Assembly (NCBI RefSeq): GCF_024170225.1
Contig: NZ_JALJXU010000004.1
Coordinates: forward strand, 1-64,000
Source: Streptococcus gallinaceus
GTDB taxonomy: Bacteria; Bacillota; Bacilli; Lactobacillales; Streptococcaceae
Length of the DNA: 64,000 nucleotides
Direction: 5' to 3'
The notes beneath the pieces are model-generated. The model saw nothing but the letters and a program-made list of their open reading frames with translations, made no database searches and was not told the DNA's origin. This document shows, one piece after another, positions 1 to 10,119 of this stretch; position 1 is the stretch's first letter; the number at the start of each line of letters is the position of its first letter. Made by a program: the position numbers and the translations under genes.

Positions 1-61
1 GTTTACATAAAGTATATAATACATATGGAATAACGTACATGTCATACTTGTCATCCTGCTA

Positions 62-89
62 CAAAAAAGAACAGCAATAAGCTGTTCTT
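62..89 (-). terminator. Terminator after ftsH
   Basis: A 9-bp perfect stem (AAGAACAGC / GCTGTTCTT, 5-nt loop) is followed on the minus strand by a T-run. It sits just past the ftsH stop codon. Bases 1-61 are AT-rich and contain no gene I can recognise. Confidence 0.85.
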
Positions 90-90
90 C

Positions 91-2055
91 TTAATCTAGT
101 TTCGATTTGACTTCATCATAGGATAAAGGATGTGGTTCCTCGTTATCTGACTTTTCAGCAGGCATATGACCTGTTTCGTACAAGGACTTAATTTGCACGC
201 TATCCAGCGTTTCATGCTCTAACAACGCCTCTGCTATCAATTTATGCACCTCGCGATGCTCTTGGATGATCGAGGCTGCTTTGTTGCGAGCTTCATTGAG
301 TAACTCACGTACTTCAACATCTAGTTCATATGCGGTCTGTTCAGAAATATGCTTTTGAGTAGTGTATTGTCCAAACATTGCATGACTTCCTTCATACTGC
401 ATCGGACCCATTTTTTCACTCATACCATATTCGGCAACCATAGCACGAGCCATTTGTGTAGCTTGTTCGAAGTCGTTAGATGCGCCTGTTGTCTGGGCAT
501 TGAAAATAATTTCCTCAGCAACACGGCCACCCATGAGGCCTGCCAATTGCTCTTTCATATCTTCTTTTGAAAGTAGCATTTGATCTTCTTTGGGTAAGGC
601 AATCATGTAACCACCTGCACGACCACGTGGGACAATTGTAACCTTATGAACTTCACGTGCGTTTGAAAGAACAAGTCCAACAATTGTATGTCCTGCTTCG
701 TGATAGGCCACCATTTCACGTTCTTTTTGTGAAATTGTACGATCTTTTTTAGATGGACCAGCAATGACACGATCTTCAGCTTCATCAATATCAGAAGCAT
801 CAATAACTGTTTTATTGCGACGAGCTGCAACGAGAGCCGCTTCATTCAATACATTTTCAAGATCGGCACCCACAAAACCTGGTGTTTGTTGAGCGACCAA
901 TTTCAAATCCACATCTTCAGCTAATGGTTTGTTTTTAGCATGAACTTTAAGAATCGCTTCACGGCCTTTCACATCTGGACGACCAACAAGGACTTTACGG
1001 TCAAAACGCCCTGGACGTAAGAGAGCTGGGTCTAACACATCACTACGGTTGGTAGCAGCAATAACAATAATTCCTTCATTCCCTTCAAATCCATCCATTT
1101 CAATAAGGAGTTGGTTAAGAGTTTGCTCGCGCTCATCATTTCCTCCGCCCATACCGACACCACGTTGGCGACCAACAGCATCAATCTCATCGATGAAAAT
1201 AATGGCTGGAGCAGATTTTTTAGCATCTTCAAAAAGAGAACGAACACGGCTAGCACCGACACCAACAAACATCTCAACAAAGTCAGAACCTGAAATAGAA
1301 AAGAATGGTACTCCGGCTTCACCAGCTACTGCTTTTGCAAGGAGTGTTTTACCTGTTCCAGGAGGGCCTTCTAACAAGACACCTGCCGGAATACGTGCAC
1401 CCAATTTAGTGAATCGTTTTGGATCTTTCAAGAACTCAACAACTTCTACTAGTTCTTGTTTTTCTTCTTCGGCACCTGCAACATCTGAGAAACGAACTTT
1501 AATGTTATTTTTCTCAAGAGCTTTGGCTTTGTTACGACCAAAGTTCATAGCTCCACGGGCACCTCCGCCACCGCCTTGATTCATCATCATGAAAAAGACT
1601 ACCATGACAAGACCAAGAGGAAGCAGATTGATTAGAAGATTGAACCACAGACTATTTGAACTTTCTGGTTTAACCGTAACTTTGACATTGTGTTTTTCAG
1701 CTAAAGTTTGAAGATTTGAAATAGTCGAATCTGATGCTAATATAATAGAAGAAAACTTCTTGTAAGTTGCTTTTTCACTAACAGAAAATAGTCGAATTGT
1801 ACTTGATAAATCACTTTTTTCTGTCACTGCTTTTTCATACGTACCAGTGATTTGAATAACACTACTATTTGGCTGATAAGTAATATCCTTAACATTCCCA
1901 TCTTGCAATGCTTTGGCAACTTGTGAATAGCTGATTTCTTGTGTTGAAACTTGGCTACCCGCCTTCATGAATTGGTATCCAGTAATGACAGTTGCAATCA
2001 ATAGAATAATGAGAAAAGGATTTCGAATAAATCCTTTATTGGGTTGTTTGTTCAT
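91..2055 (-). CDS. ftsH: ATP-dependent zinc metalloprotease FtsH
   Basis: Membrane-anchored AAA+ protease that degrades misfolded membrane proteins and short-lived regulators. The 654-residue protein has two membrane segments (about residues 13-32 and 136-158) flanking an extracytoplasmic domain, a glycine-rich linker, Walker A GPPGTGKT (about 230), Walker B IIFIDEID, the RPGRFDR arginine-finger region, and the zinc site HEAGH in the peptidase domain. Length is normal for the family. It is the last gene of the minus-strand run tilS-hpt-ftsH, 19 bp after hpt, and ends at a strong terminator. Family assignment is secure. Confidence 0.98.
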   Translation of the reverse strand: MNKQPNKGFIRNPFLIILLIATVITGYQFMKAGSQVSTQEISYSQVAKALQDGNVKDITYQPNSSVIQITGTYEKAVTEKSDLSSTIRLFSVSEKATYKKFSSIILASDSTISNLQTLAEKHNVKVTVKPESSNSLWFNLLINLLPLGLVMVVFFMMMNQGGGGGARGAMNFGRNKAKALEKNNIKVRFSDVAGAEEEKQELVEVVEFLKDPKRFTKLGARIPAGVLLEGPPGTGKTLLAKAVAGEAGVPFFSISGSDFVEMFVGVGASRVRSLFEDAKKSAPAIIFIDEIDAVGRQRGVGMGGGNDEREQTLNQLLIEMDGFEGNEGIIVIAATNRSDVLDPALLRPGRFDRKVLVGRPDVKGREAILKVHAKNKPLAEDVDLKLVAQQTPGFVGADLENVLNEAALVAARRNKTVIDASDIDEAEDRVIAGPSKKDRTISQKEREMVAYHEAGHTIVGLVLSNAREVHKVTIVPRGRAGGYMIALPKEDQMLLSKEDMKEQLAGLMGGRVAEEIIFNAQTTGASNDFEQATQMARAMVAEYGMSEKMGPMQYEGSHAMFGQYTTQKHISEQTAYELDVEVRELLNEARNKAASIIQEHREVHKLIAEALLEHETLDSVQIKSLYETGHMPAEKSDNEEPHPLSYDEVKSKLD

Positions 2056-2074
2056 AAACTCTAGTTACCTTTTT

Positions 2075-2617
2075 CTAGTTTGAGTAGACTTCCTCTTTTA
2101 GAACTCCTACATAGGGTAAGTTACGATAGTTTTCTTTGAAGTCTAGACCAAATCCAACTACAAATTCATTTGGAATTGTAAAACATGTGTAGTCTGCATC
2201 GATATCAACGACACGACCTTCTGGTTTATCCAACATCGTCACAATACGAAGTGATTTCGCACGGCGCAGTTCAAACAATTCTTTCAATTCTTTCAATGTA
2301 CGGCCTGTATCAATAATATCTTCAACAAAGATAACATCACGTCCTGCCACATCAGCGTCAATGTCTTTGATAATTTTGATAGTCCCGCTACTTTCAGTAC
2401 CCCCATGGTAACTAGACACAACCATGAACTCCATTTCTAAATGGGTATCAATGTGTTTCACTAGTTCCGCCATGAATGGGATTGATCCTTTCAAAATACC
2501 AATTAAGAGAGGATTTTTATCTTTATAATCTTCTGTTAGCTGCTTTCCTAAAATCGCACTCTGAGCTGCAATTTCCTCGTGAGTAATCAAAACTTTTTTG
2601 ATGTCTTTTTCCAACAT
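2075..2617 (-). CDS. hpt: Hypoxanthine-guanine phosphoribosyltransferase
   Basis: Purine salvage enzyme that converts hypoxanthine or guanine plus PRPP to IMP or GMP. The 180-residue protein carries the PRPP-binding motif [14 protein letters not shown] (about residues 95-110) and an N-terminal region typical of bacterial HPRT. It starts 8 bp after tilS, so the two are co-transcribed. The tilS-hpt-ftsH order is conserved in many Firmicutes; in Bacillus, HprT and TilS form a complex that activates ftsH, and whether that holds here is unknown. Confidence 0.97.
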   Translation of the reverse strand: MLEKDIKKVLITHEEIAAQSAILGKQLTEDYKDKNPLLIGILKGSIPFMAELVKHIDTHLEMEFMVVSSYHGGTESSGTIKIIKDIDADVAGRDVIFVEDIIDTGRTLKELKELFELRRAKSLRIVTMLDKPEGRVVDIDADYTCFTIPNEFVVGFGLDFKENYRNLPYVGVLKEEVYSN

Positions 2618-2625
2618 AATCGAAT

Positions 2626-3897
2626 TTACACTTTCATTTTTATATATAATGTAACATTTATTGTATCATTTTTAGTAGATTTACTCAAATCACTAGCAAC
2701 GATATTTGCAATTCCATAGATATTTTCACATTGTTCTACTATGGTTGCTTTTTGTCGCTTTTCTTGTGGGATTTTTTCGTCTATAAAATAGCGACGAAGC
2801 TTTTTACGAACACCATTTAACAAAATTTTATCCCCTGCTTGTCGTGAACGAAGGATAATAGGAAATTCCTTTTTTAAATAGAGAATTTGTTGCGTACCTT
2901 CTAATGGAACATCTACTCCTATCACCAAATCCTTATAATGATAAATTCCTTCTGATTTTATCACTAAATGATGGTAGTTTTCATCCGTCTCGGGTATGAT
3001 TTTGGTGATTGAAAATTCTGTTTCTGTTTTCAATAAATAATAACCATTTTTCAAAAAGTGCTGATACGTTTTCTTACTTTGAAGAATAGCTAGTACTTCT
3101 CGAAATTGAGTTTTTGTTAACTGCAAGTCTGGAAATTGAGCTACGTACTCTTGCAACAAAAAATACTGAACAGCTGGTGTTTGGTTAAGAAATTCTTGAC
3201 AGTTTGTAACGGTAATTTCATTTGTCAAATCGCGCAAGGCGGTGAACAGCTGCATGGTCTCGTCACCCAGCTCTATCAGAGCAGTAGAAAATCTAGGATT
3301 TTCCTTTTCTAAGAGTGGAAGATAGGTGTTTCGAACACGATTTCGAAAATAATGCTGACTGGCATTACTACTGTCTTCAAAATGGAAAATATCTGCTAAA
3401 TCTGACTTTTTAAAAGACAGAAGGGGACGAATCAACTGTCCTGCACCAAATGGTTGAACGGCCTCTATGCCCTCTAGATTCCGTAAGATATTTCCTCGAA
3501 GAATCCGCATAAAAATAGTCTCTGCCTGATCATCTGCATGGTGCGCCGTCACCAGTGCCGTATAATCTTCCTGTATCATGATTTTTTTAAAAAATTCGTA
3601 CCGAAATTCTCGAGCCTTGGCTTCGCTAAATTTTTCAGAAAAATAATCGACAAAAAACGGAATTCCAAACTCCCTAGCTAATGATGCTAGATACCTTTCC
3701 TCCTCTTGAGACTCAGGACGCTGCTGATGATTCACGTGAATCATTCCCAATTCAATATTCAAGTTATGGCGTAAATCAAAAAGCAGATGAAAAAGATTAA
3801 GAGAATCTTTTCCACCTGATACAGCTACTAAAACCTTTGCGTGTTGGTCAAAAAAATGGTTCTTTTCTACCACTTTTAAAAAATCTGTTTTTTTCAT
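2626..3897 (-). CDS. tilS: tRNA(Ile)-lysidine synthase TilS
   Basis: Modifies C34 of the CAU-anticodon tRNA-Ile to lysidine, so that it reads AUA codons. The N-terminal PP-loop ATPase motif [10 protein letters not shown] is at about residues 24-33, followed by the conserved IHVNHQQRP segment. The C-terminal third is the poorly conserved substrate-binding region. The length of 423 residues is normal. The ATG directly abuts the stop codon of the upstream serine hydrolase gene, suggesting translational coupling. The gene is essential in most bacteria. Confidence 0.96.
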   Translation of the reverse strand: MKKTDFLKVVEKNHFFDQHAKVLVAVSGGKDSLNLFHLLFDLRHNLNIELGMIHVNHQQRPESQEEERYLASLAREFGIPFFVDYFSEKFSEAKAREFRYEFFKKIMIQEDYTALVTAHHADDQAETIFMRILRGNILRNLEGIEAVQPFGAGQLIRPLLSFKKSDLADIFHFEDSSNASQHYFRNRVRNTYLPLLEKENPRFSTALIELGDETMQLFTALRDLTNEITVTNCQEFLNQTPAVQYFLLQEYVAQFPDLQLTKTQFREVLAILQSKKTYQHFLKNGYYLLKTETEFSITKIIPETDENYHHLVIKSEGIYHYKDLVIGVDVPLEGTQQILYLKKEFPIILRSRQAGDKILLNGVRKKLRRYFIDEKIPQEKRQKATIVEQCENIYGIANIVASDLSKSTKNDTINVTLYIKMKV

Positions 3898-5181
3898 TTA
3901 TTTCAAAATATCGTAAATGTCCTTGGCAATTTGTGAAATTGTATCATAATCAGATTTATCCGTAAAAATCGACAAGATAAATGGTGAATCTGTGTAGACA
4001 ATTGCGACATCATGCTTCACATCATAAGCATCACCAATTTTATGAGAAATCTTTGTAGGAATATCCTTGGCAATTCGTTGGTCATCAAAATTTGTTCCTG
4101 TTAAACTTTGGAGAGCGTAACCATTTTGATAATAGATGGCTTCCATCATAAGTCCCGCCATCTTGCTACTTGCCAAACGAGTCTGCATATCCCACTTTTC
4201 TTTGGTAATATTTGTAATCTCTGAATAGAATGCTTCATCAAATTGATCTGTTAGGTAGTAGGCTAGCAAGTTACTCGCTGCATTATCAGAATACTTAGCG
4301 GTTAGGTCCATCAACTGATCAATTCGATAATGCTTATTATCCGCAATTTTAGATAGGGATCCGCTACCTTCTGGACTATAACTGCCTTTAAAACTTGTCA
4401 CCTTGTCAATATATTGTAAACCTTGTTGTAAATTATATTGTCCTTTATCAACTTGTTTTTGACTATAGTAAAGGACAGGTAGTTTAGAAATACTGGCCGC
4501 ATACATCTGCTTATCTGCGTTGATTGCGGCTTCCTTCTCTGTCGATAATTGTTTTACATAGATGGAGAATTTATCAGATTGATAACGTTGATCTAGCAGT
4601 TTTTGAACGGATTCTATGCGATTATCTTCTTCAGAAAGTTGCTTTAATTTTATCCACCCAACACCCGAAATCTTGGCAAATGTATCCCAATGACTGCTGA
4701 TAATCTCTGTGGCTACAACTGATTGATAAGGGTTCAAGTTTGTCGCTAATTTTCGAGCTTGATTTTCTATTGGACTAGAGTAAACTGTAAAGTTATCTGT
4801 CAACCAATAATCTCGTTGTACAGTTTCTTGCTGAACAATCACATCATCATAAATTACCTCAGTATCTGCAAGTATATAATTTCCATTGCTCAATTGAAAA
4901 ACCTGTTTATTCTGATTATTTACAAGAATAGATTGGATTTGAAAGGTTTGGTTTGGACGAATAGTTGCTTCTTCAACTGTCAACTCTTTGTCAACATAAG
5001 TTTGGATTTCTTTAGTGACATTAGGATTCGTTGGAATTTCAGTAAACTGGGGCTGGTAGGACATGCTGGTCAGTTGGTAGGCTTCTTCATTAGTCAATTC
5101 TACAGATAGTTCTGTGCTGACTACCTGGTTACTGATAAAAAAGATTGGCAATATCCAAAAAAGCAGTTCTTTTCGCAGCAT
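3898..5181 (-). CDS. Secreted serine hydrolase, class A beta-lactamase-like
   Basis: The 427-residue protein begins with a hydrophobic signal segment (about residues 6-22). Its C-terminal half has the class A beta-lactamase/transpeptidase-like fold signatures: SISK as the SxxK nucleophile motif, YSDN resembling SDN, and HKIG resembling KTG. The N-terminal half has no motif I recognise and may be a surface-binding region. Streptococci carry an orthologue at this position next to tilS; no beta-lactam resistance role should be assumed. The start follows a good GGAGGAAAT ribosome site. The substrate is unknown; a peptidoglycan-related role is plausible. Confidence 0.85.
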   Translation of the reverse strand: MLRKELLFWILPIFFISNQVVSTELSVELTNEEAYQLTSMSYQPQFTEIPTNPNVTKEIQTYVDKELTVEEATIRPNQTFQIQSILVNNQNKQVFQLSNGNYILADTEVIYDDVIVQQETVQRDYWLTDNFTVYSSPIENQARKLATNLNPYQSVVATEIISSHWDTFAKISGVGWIKLKQLSEEDNRIESVQKLLDQRYQSDKFSIYVKQLSTEKEAAINADKQMYAASISKLPVLYYSQKQVDKGQYNLQQGLQYIDKVTSFKGSYSPEGSGSLSKIADNKHYRIDQLMDLTAKYSDNAASNLLAYYLTDQFDEAFYSEITNITKEKWDMQTRLASSKMAGLMMEAIYYQNGYALQSLTGTNFDDQRIAKDIPTKISHKIGDAYDVKHDVAIVYTDSPFILSIFTDKSDYDTISQIAKDIYDILK

Positions 5182-5197
5182 ATTTCCTCCTTTCCAC

Positions 5198-5305
5198 TTA
5201 CTCTTCTTCCAAATTTAGTGTTCGATTCTTCTCTGAAAGTTCTTCTAGCTTCTGATCTGAATGTGACAAGAACTTTTCAACGATTTCTAAAATATTGTCT
5301 GTCAT
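5198..5305 (-). CDS. 35-residue SP_0009-like small protein
   Basis: A 35-codon reading frame, MTDNILEIV...LNLEEE, starts with an ATGA overlap on the divIC stop and ends 17 bp before the serine hydrolase start. It is strongly acidic and predicted to be helical, with no membrane segment. Pneumococcus and relatives have a short gene of this kind (SP_0009) at the same place, which supports it being real. Coupling to divIC suggests equimolar synthesis and perhaps a link to division. Its function is not known to me. Confidence 0.75.
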   Translation of the reverse strand: MTDNILEIVEKFLSHSDQKLEELSEKNRTLNLEEE

Positions 5306-5673
5306 TTTGGTAATAGTCCTGGGATGTTGTAAACAAACTCTCCCTCTTTTGAAAACTGGTATTTTGCACGGACATACTTAGCTGCAAAATCCTTGTCTTT
5401 CAGTTTAGTAACAAGTGAAGATTCTATTTTTTCATCCGCAGCCAATTTGTCGTATTGCTTTTGCAAGTCAACCAATTGTTGCTCCTTCTCTTTCAATGTA
5501 TGATAGGTCTGCACCAAATTATAGGTTGGCAAAACAAACAGAAAGACAACCAGAATAAGGATAGATCCCATAAAACGATTTTTTTGACGATTTTCATCCT
5601 GTTTTTGCTGACTTTTACTTTTTTGTGACTGAATATAGTCATTATTGAGCTGTAAAACTTTAGATTTCTTCAT
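5302..5673 (-). CDS. divIC: Septum formation initiator DivIC/FtsL family
   Basis: Bitopic division protein that joins DivIB and FtsL at the septum. From the chosen ATG the product is 123 residues: a basic cytoplasmic N-terminus, one membrane segment (about residues 33-53, [18 protein letters not shown]), then a coiled-coil stretch with [18 protein letters not shown] longer frame starts at 5706, but the ATG at 5673 has AAGGA upstream at a good distance and gives the usual family length. It overlaps the upstream S4 gene by 14 bp and is coupled to the small gene downstream. Confidence 0.92.
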   Translation of the reverse strand: MKKSKVLQLNNDYIQSQKSKSQQKQDENRQKNRFMGSILILVVFLFVLPTYNLVQTYHTLKEKEQQLVDLQKQYDKLAADEKIESSLVTKLKDKDFAAKYVRAKYQFSKEGEFVYNIPGLLPK

Positions 5674-5932
5674 TGTTTTCAATCCTTGTTTCATTGATGA
5701 TTTCATACATTTTCTCAGCGTCTTCTTTTTTAGTACTGTCTTTCATTTCAAGTACTTTTACAATCAGCAATTTGTTACCGAAACGAATTTCAATCGTATC
5801 ATTTAGTTTGACATCTGTTGATGATTTGGCCAAAACTCCGTTGATTTTAATTCTCCCTTTATCTGCCACTTCCTTCGCAATTGTGCGGCGTTTGATAATC
5901 CGGGAAACTTTCAGATATTTATCTAGTCTCAT
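5660..5932 (-). CDS. rqcP: S4-domain RNA-binding protein RqcP/YabO (Hsp15 type)
   Basis: A 90-residue protein consisting almost wholly of an S4 RNA-binding domain, starting [16 protein letters not shown] and continuing with the KGRIKINGV turn typical of the family. In Bacillus this protein (RqcP, formerly YabO) helps RqcH add alanine tails to nascent chains on stalled 50S subunits. Its place between mfd and divIC is the standard streptococcal arrangement. The gene symbol is transferred by family and position, not by experiment. Confidence 0.9.
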   Translation of the reverse strand: MRLDKYLKVSRIIKRRTIAKEVADKGRIKINGVLAKSSTDVKLNDTIEIRFGNKLLIVKVLEMKDSTKKEDAEKMYEIINETRIENNEEI

Positions 5933-5974
5933 ATTTTCACCTCATTTCTCTATTCTATCACTTTTAACCGTTTT

Positions 5975-8900
5975 TTACAGTTTATTCTCTTTGGAAAGCT
6001 TTATTTCAAGCATTTTTTCGGCAAATTTCATCAATTCTTCTAGAATTTCAAAATCTTTTTTCTTCCGAATATCAAAAATTAACTGCATCCGTCCACTATT
6101 TTCTGCTATTCTTGCTTTAAGATTGACAAGCGAGAGCGCTTGGAAATAGTCCTGGGTCAAGAATATCTGTCCTGCTCGTGCCTCAAAGTTGACAAGAATT
6201 TGGTTCTGTTTTCTGATCATTTTTTCTGTGAACATTTGGTCTGCAAAATACTTCAGCAGGCTTATTTCTAGCAGATAGGCCACTACATCTGGATACTCAC
6301 CAAATCGATCTATCAACTCATCTTGAAGATACTGATAATTGACACGACTGTCAATCTCTTTGATTTTCTTGTAGATTTCAATTTTTTGACGTTGGTCTGA
6401 AATATAATCAGATGGTAGATAGGCATCAATCTGTAAATTCAATTCAGCATTCGATTTTTCACGTATTTTTTGTTTGCCTTGTTTGACTAAAATAGCTTCT
6501 TCCAGCAACTGAGAATACAATTCATATCCGACCGAATCAATAAATCCACTCTGAGCAGCACCGAGTATGTTACCAGCACCTCGAATTGATAAATCTTGCA
6601 TGGCAATTTTAAAGCCCGAACCAAGTTCTGTAAAACCTTTTATGGCTTCCAGTCTTTTCTCAGAAATTTCCGTCAGGCTCTTATCTGGACGATACATGAG
6701 ATAGGCATAGGCAATCCGATTGGACCTTCCAACCCTACCACGAAGTTGATACAAGGTTGACAGACCTATATGATCCGCATTTTCAATAAACAGCGTATTG
6801 GCATTTGGAATATCGACACCTGTCTCAATAATTGTTGTGGTAACTAAAATGTCATACTCGCCTTCTACAAAGGAAAATAAGGTATTCTCTAATTGGATTT
6901 CTGACATCTGACCATGAACAAATCCTATACTTGCTTCAGGAATCAGTTCTTTTAGCTCTGAAACTTTTTGCTCGATAGTGTCAACTTTGTTGTAAAGGTA
7001 GTAAATTTGTCCTCCGCGATCCATTTCCCTTAGTACCGCATCTCGTATAACAGTAGGATTTGTTTCTAAAACGTAAGTTTGGACAGGATAGCGATTGGTC
7101 GGTGGCGTTTCAATAACTGACAAATCTCGAATTCCTAGCATCGACATGTGCAGAGTACGAGGAATTGGAGTAGCAGTTAATGTCAATACGTCCACTCGTT
7201 TTTTCAACTCTTTCAAACTCTCTTTATGCTTGACACCAAATCGCTGTTCTTCGTCAATAATTAAGAGTCCTAAATCAGCAAACTCAACGTCTTTAGACAA
7301 GATTCTATGGGTTCCAATCAGAATATCTACGCGACCCTTTTTAAGATTTTCCAACGTTTTTGTCTGCTCTGCCTTAGTCCTAAATCGACTCAATACATCA
7401 ACATTTACAGGGAATTCTGAAAAACGTTCTAAGAAGTTTGCATAGTGTTGTTGTGCCAAAACTGTTGTCGGTACCAAAATAGCAACTTGCTTTCCATCGT
7501 TGACTGCTTTGAAAGCTGCTCGCATGGCTACTTCTGTCTTACCAAATCCAACATCTCCGACTAAAAGACGATCCATAGGAGCAGGCTTTTCCATGTCTTT
7601 TTTGATTTCGTCAATCGAACGAAGCTGGTCCTCAGTCTCTGCATAAGCAAAATGATTATCGAACTCTTCTTGATTGGTATCATCTTCCGAAAAAGCAAAG
7701 CCCTTTAATTGGGTACGCTCTGCATACAATTGGATTAAATCATCTGCAATGTCCTCAACTTGTTTTTGAACTTTTTGCCGTGTCCGTTGGAATCGTCCAT
7801 CATTTAATTTATTGACTTTAGGAGTTTTTCCGTCCGAAGAGGTGTATTTTGACAGCAAGTCAATCTGATCAATCGGCAAAGAAATACGATCTGAATTTTG
7901 ATACTGAATCGTTAGATAATCACGATGAATTCCTGAAATTTCAATCGTTTCAATTCCTAAAAATTGACCGATTCCATGAACATGATGGACAACATAATCT
8001 CCTTTTTCTAGCTCATTGTAATCCTTTAATCGCTCAGCATTGGAAATATTTTTCCTTCGAATTTTTCTTTTAATCTTTTTATGAAAAATTTCATGTTCTG
8101 TAATAATCGCAATTTTTTCATCTAAAAAATGAAAACCTGAACTTAAATTCCCAAAACTAATCTGACTCTTACCTGGTTCTAGATGGTTAGGGTCTGTAAA
8201 GGGAATTGTGATTTGGTATTCTTGTAAAGTTTTTTGTAAATTTTGTAAACTAGCTTCATTCTCCGTTTGAAGAATCAAAGTATAACCCGATTTTTCAAAT
8301 CGTCTAATTTCTTCCTGCAATAAAGGAATTTGATTAAAGAATTCCTGCATTGGATGCTGATTAAATTGATAAATTGCATCAAATTTAAGGTTTCCTAATC
8401 CCTTTTGAAAAGTTGAAAAGAAGGTAGCTGGCTTATAGGTCCGTAGTTCTTGATAGGGGGCTGCAAAGTATTCTAGACTAGAAATGGATTTACTGTTTTG
8501 TAAATCTTGTGTCAATAGTTCCATTGCTTCTTTTTCAAAAAAAGCGTAACTATCCATTGACTTATGAAAATCATCAAAAAAGATAGGTGTATGCGCTGGT
8601 AAATAGTCTAACAGGGCCCATTTTTGCTCATAGAAGAAAGAACGAAATTTCCTACTATCTGGATGACGATATTGAGTTTGAAAATCTGCTAAAACCTCCT
8701 TCAAATAAGAAATCTGTGTCTCATTATTAACATGTTGAATCGCACTTTCTACTTTTTGACTGGCACGCTCAAAATCTTCACTAGAAAAAATCAACTCTGA
8801 TGCTGGACTGATGAGAATACTGTCAACATTTTGTAAAGATATCTGTTTTTCTACATCAAATATCCGTAGCCCATCAATTTCATCACCAAAAAATTCAATC

Positions 8901-9475
8901 CGATAAGGCTGCTCACTGTTGATTTCGTAGATGTCTAAAATATCTCCACGAATGCTAAATTCACCCTGACTTAGGACTCTGGATGTTTTTTTATAGCCTA
9001 TTTGCAACAGTTTTTTTACAACGCTGTCAACTTCTTTTTCTTGATTTACTTCGAGAGAGAAGATTGATTCTTGGTAGGTTTCTTTTTGGGGCAATAAAAT
9101 GCGAAATGCAGCAATATTGACAACCAATATCCCTGTTTTTCCTTTATCACATAAAAAATTCAAGGCTTCAACTCTGGCCTGTGTCCGGTCTTTTGAGGTA
9201 AAGACAAATTCAGCAATTGGACTATCATCTGTAAAGAAGTTGTAAATGTACTCCTGCTCTAATAAATTTGTCAACTCATTACTGAGCTTATCCGCCTCAT
9301 TTTGAGTTGCAGTAACAACAACCAGCTTATCGTCAACCTGCTCAAAGGCTGATACAATCGCTAAGGCCTTACTACTTCCAGAAAGTCCAGTTATCAATTG
9401 ACGACTTGACTTATTTAGGTTAGCCTGCCATGTCATCATTTGTTTATTTTGGCTAATTAAATCAATGATATTCAT
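5975..9475 (-). CDS. mfd: Transcription-repair coupling factor Mfd
   Basis: Large DNA translocase that removes RNA polymerase stalled at lesions and recruits UvrA. The 1166-residue protein has an N-terminal UvrB-like module, the RNA polymerase-interacting domain (region with GDYVVHHVHGIGQF), and a RecG-like motor with Walker A GDVGFGKTEV and DEEQRF as the DExQ box, followed by the GRVGRSNR motif VI and the C-terminal UvrA-masking domain. It begins 2 bp after pth and is co-transcribed with it. Confidence 0.98.
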   Translation of the reverse strand: MNIIDLISQNKQMMTWQANLNKSSRQLITGLSGSSKALAIVSAFEQVDDKLVVVTATQNEADKLSNELTNLLEQEYIYNFFTDDSPIAEFVFTSKDRTQARVEALNFLCDKGKTGILVVNIAAFRILLPQKETYQESIFSLEVNQEKEVDSVVKKLLQIGYKKTSRVLSQGEFSIRGDILDIYEINSEQPYRIEFFGDEIDGLRIFDVEKQISLQNVDSILISPASELIFSSEDFERASQKVESAIQHVNNETQISYLKEVLADFQTQYRHPDSRKFRSFFYEQKWALLDYLPAHTPIFFDDFHKSMDSYAFFEKEAMELLTQDLQNSKSISSLEYFAAPYQELRTYKPATFFSTFQKGLGNLKFDAIYQFNQHPMQEFFNQIPLLQEEIRRFEKSGYTLILQTENEASLQNLQKTLQEYQITIPFTDPNHLEPGKSQISFGNLSSGFHFLDEKIAIITEHEIFHKKIKRKIRRKNISNAERLKDYNELEKGDYVVHHVHGIGQFLGIETIEISGIHRDYLTIQYQNSDRISLPIDQIDLLSKYTSSDGKTPKVNKLNDGRFQRTRQKVQKQVEDIADDLIQLYAERTQLKGFAFSEDDTNQEEFDNHFAYAETEDQLRSIDEIKKDMEKPAPMDRLLVGDVGFGKTEVAMRAAFKAVNDGKQVAILVPTTVLAQQHYANFLERFSEFPVNVDVLSRFRTKAEQTKTLENLKKGRVDILIGTHRILSKDVEFADLGLLIIDEEQRFGVKHKESLKELKKRVDVLTLTATPIPRTLHMSMLGIRDLSVIETPPTNRYPVQTYVLETNPTVIRDAVLREMDRGGQIYYLYNKVDTIEQKVSELKELIPEASIGFVHGQMSEIQLENTLFSFVEGEYDILVTTTIIETGVDIPNANTLFIENADHIGLSTLYQLRGRVGRSNRIAYAYLMYRPDKSLTEISEKRLEAIKGFTELGSGFKIAMQDLSIRGAGNILGAAQSGFIDSVGYELYSQLLEEAILVKQGKQKIREKSNAELNLQIDAYLPSDYISDQRQKIEIYKKIKEIDSRVNYQYLQDELIDRFGEYPDVVAYLLEISLLKYFADQMFTEKMIRKQNQILVNFEARAGQIFLTQDYFQALSLVNLKARIAENSGRMQLIFDIRKKKDFEILEELMKFAEKMLEIKLSKENKL

Positions 9476-9477
9476 GC

Positions 9478-10047
9478 TTATCCATTAAACTTTCTCATAA
9501 CAACATCAAAGTCATCTTCTTGTAAATAAAACTTGATAGCTTGGTCAACTTTTTCCAATGTTTGATCAATCGTAATGGCATCATCTCCATGAAACTTACT
9601 CATGACATAATCAATGACGGACATTTTTCCTTGAGGACGACCGATTCCAACCTTGACACGATCAAATTCTTGGCTACCAATATGGGCGATAATTGACTTG
9701 ATACCATTATGACCACCAGCAGAGCCTTTTTGACGAAAACGAAGTTTGCCAACTTCCATATCAAGGTCATCATAAATGACCAACAAATCACTTGAATCTA
9801 ATCCATAGTAGGACAGCAAGGCATGAACTGCTTCACCTGATTTATTCATAAAAGTGGTTGGCTTGATACAATAGATCTTCTCACCATCGAGAAAAGCAGA
9901 GCCAATTTCAGCTTTGAAAATTTTATCTTCTGTAAATTTAATGTCAAGTTCCTTTGCAATTCTGTCAATTGCCATAAAACCAATATTGTGTTTTGTTTCC
10001 TTGTACTTTAATCCTGGATTTCCAAGACCTACAATCATTTTTACCAT
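9478..10047 (-). CDS. pth: Peptidyl-tRNA hydrolase
   Basis: Releases peptides from peptidyl-tRNA dropped off the ribosome, recycling tRNA. The 189-residue protein starts [12 protein letters not shown] and carries the [10 protein letters not shown] segment holding the catalytic histidine (about residue 21), the GSAGGHNG loop and the F-KVGIGRP motif. The length is standard. It heads the pth-mfd-rqcP-divIC transcription run and is separated from ychF by a terminator-like hairpin. Confidence 0.98.
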   Translation of the reverse strand: MVKMIVGLGNPGLKYKETKHNIGFMAIDRIAKELDIKFTEDKIFKAEIGSAFLDGEKIYCIKPTTFMNKSGEAVHALLSYYGLDSSDLLVIYDDLDMEVGKLRFRQKGSAGGHNGIKSIIAHIGSQEFDRVKVGIGRPQGKMSVIDYVMSKFHGDDAITIDQTLEKVDQAIKFYLQEDDFDVVMRKFNG

Positions 10048-10059
10048 ACTCTTCCTTTC

Positions 10060-10100
10060 TCAAATAAAGCCAAAAGGGCTGGAAATAACTTTCCAACCTC
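10060..10100 (-). terminator. Terminator after ychF
   Basis: On the minus strand GGTTGGAAA-gtta-TTTCCAGCC forms a 9-bp stem with one wobble pair, followed by a T-rich tract. It lies between the ychF stop and pth, so pth probably has its own promoter nearby. Confidence 0.7.
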
Positions 10101-10119
10101 CTATGACTATTCTAGATTC

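Noticed and set aside
1049..1579. A 176-codon open frame on the plus strand opposite ftsH
   Set aside because: It is the antisense shadow of a highly conserved gene, has no ribosome site and reads as low-complexity Pro/Ser/Arg sequence.
3728..3743. TGATTCACGTGAATCA, a perfect palindrome resembling parS, in tilS
   Set aside because: It has two symmetric mismatches and encodes the conserved TilS IHVNH segment, so coding constraint explains it. I would keep it only if ParB ChIP showed binding.
5673..6149. A 158-codon plus-strand frame across the rqcP-mfd junction
   Set aside because: Serine/phenylalanine/isoleucine-rich antisense frame spanning two real genes; no ribosome site.
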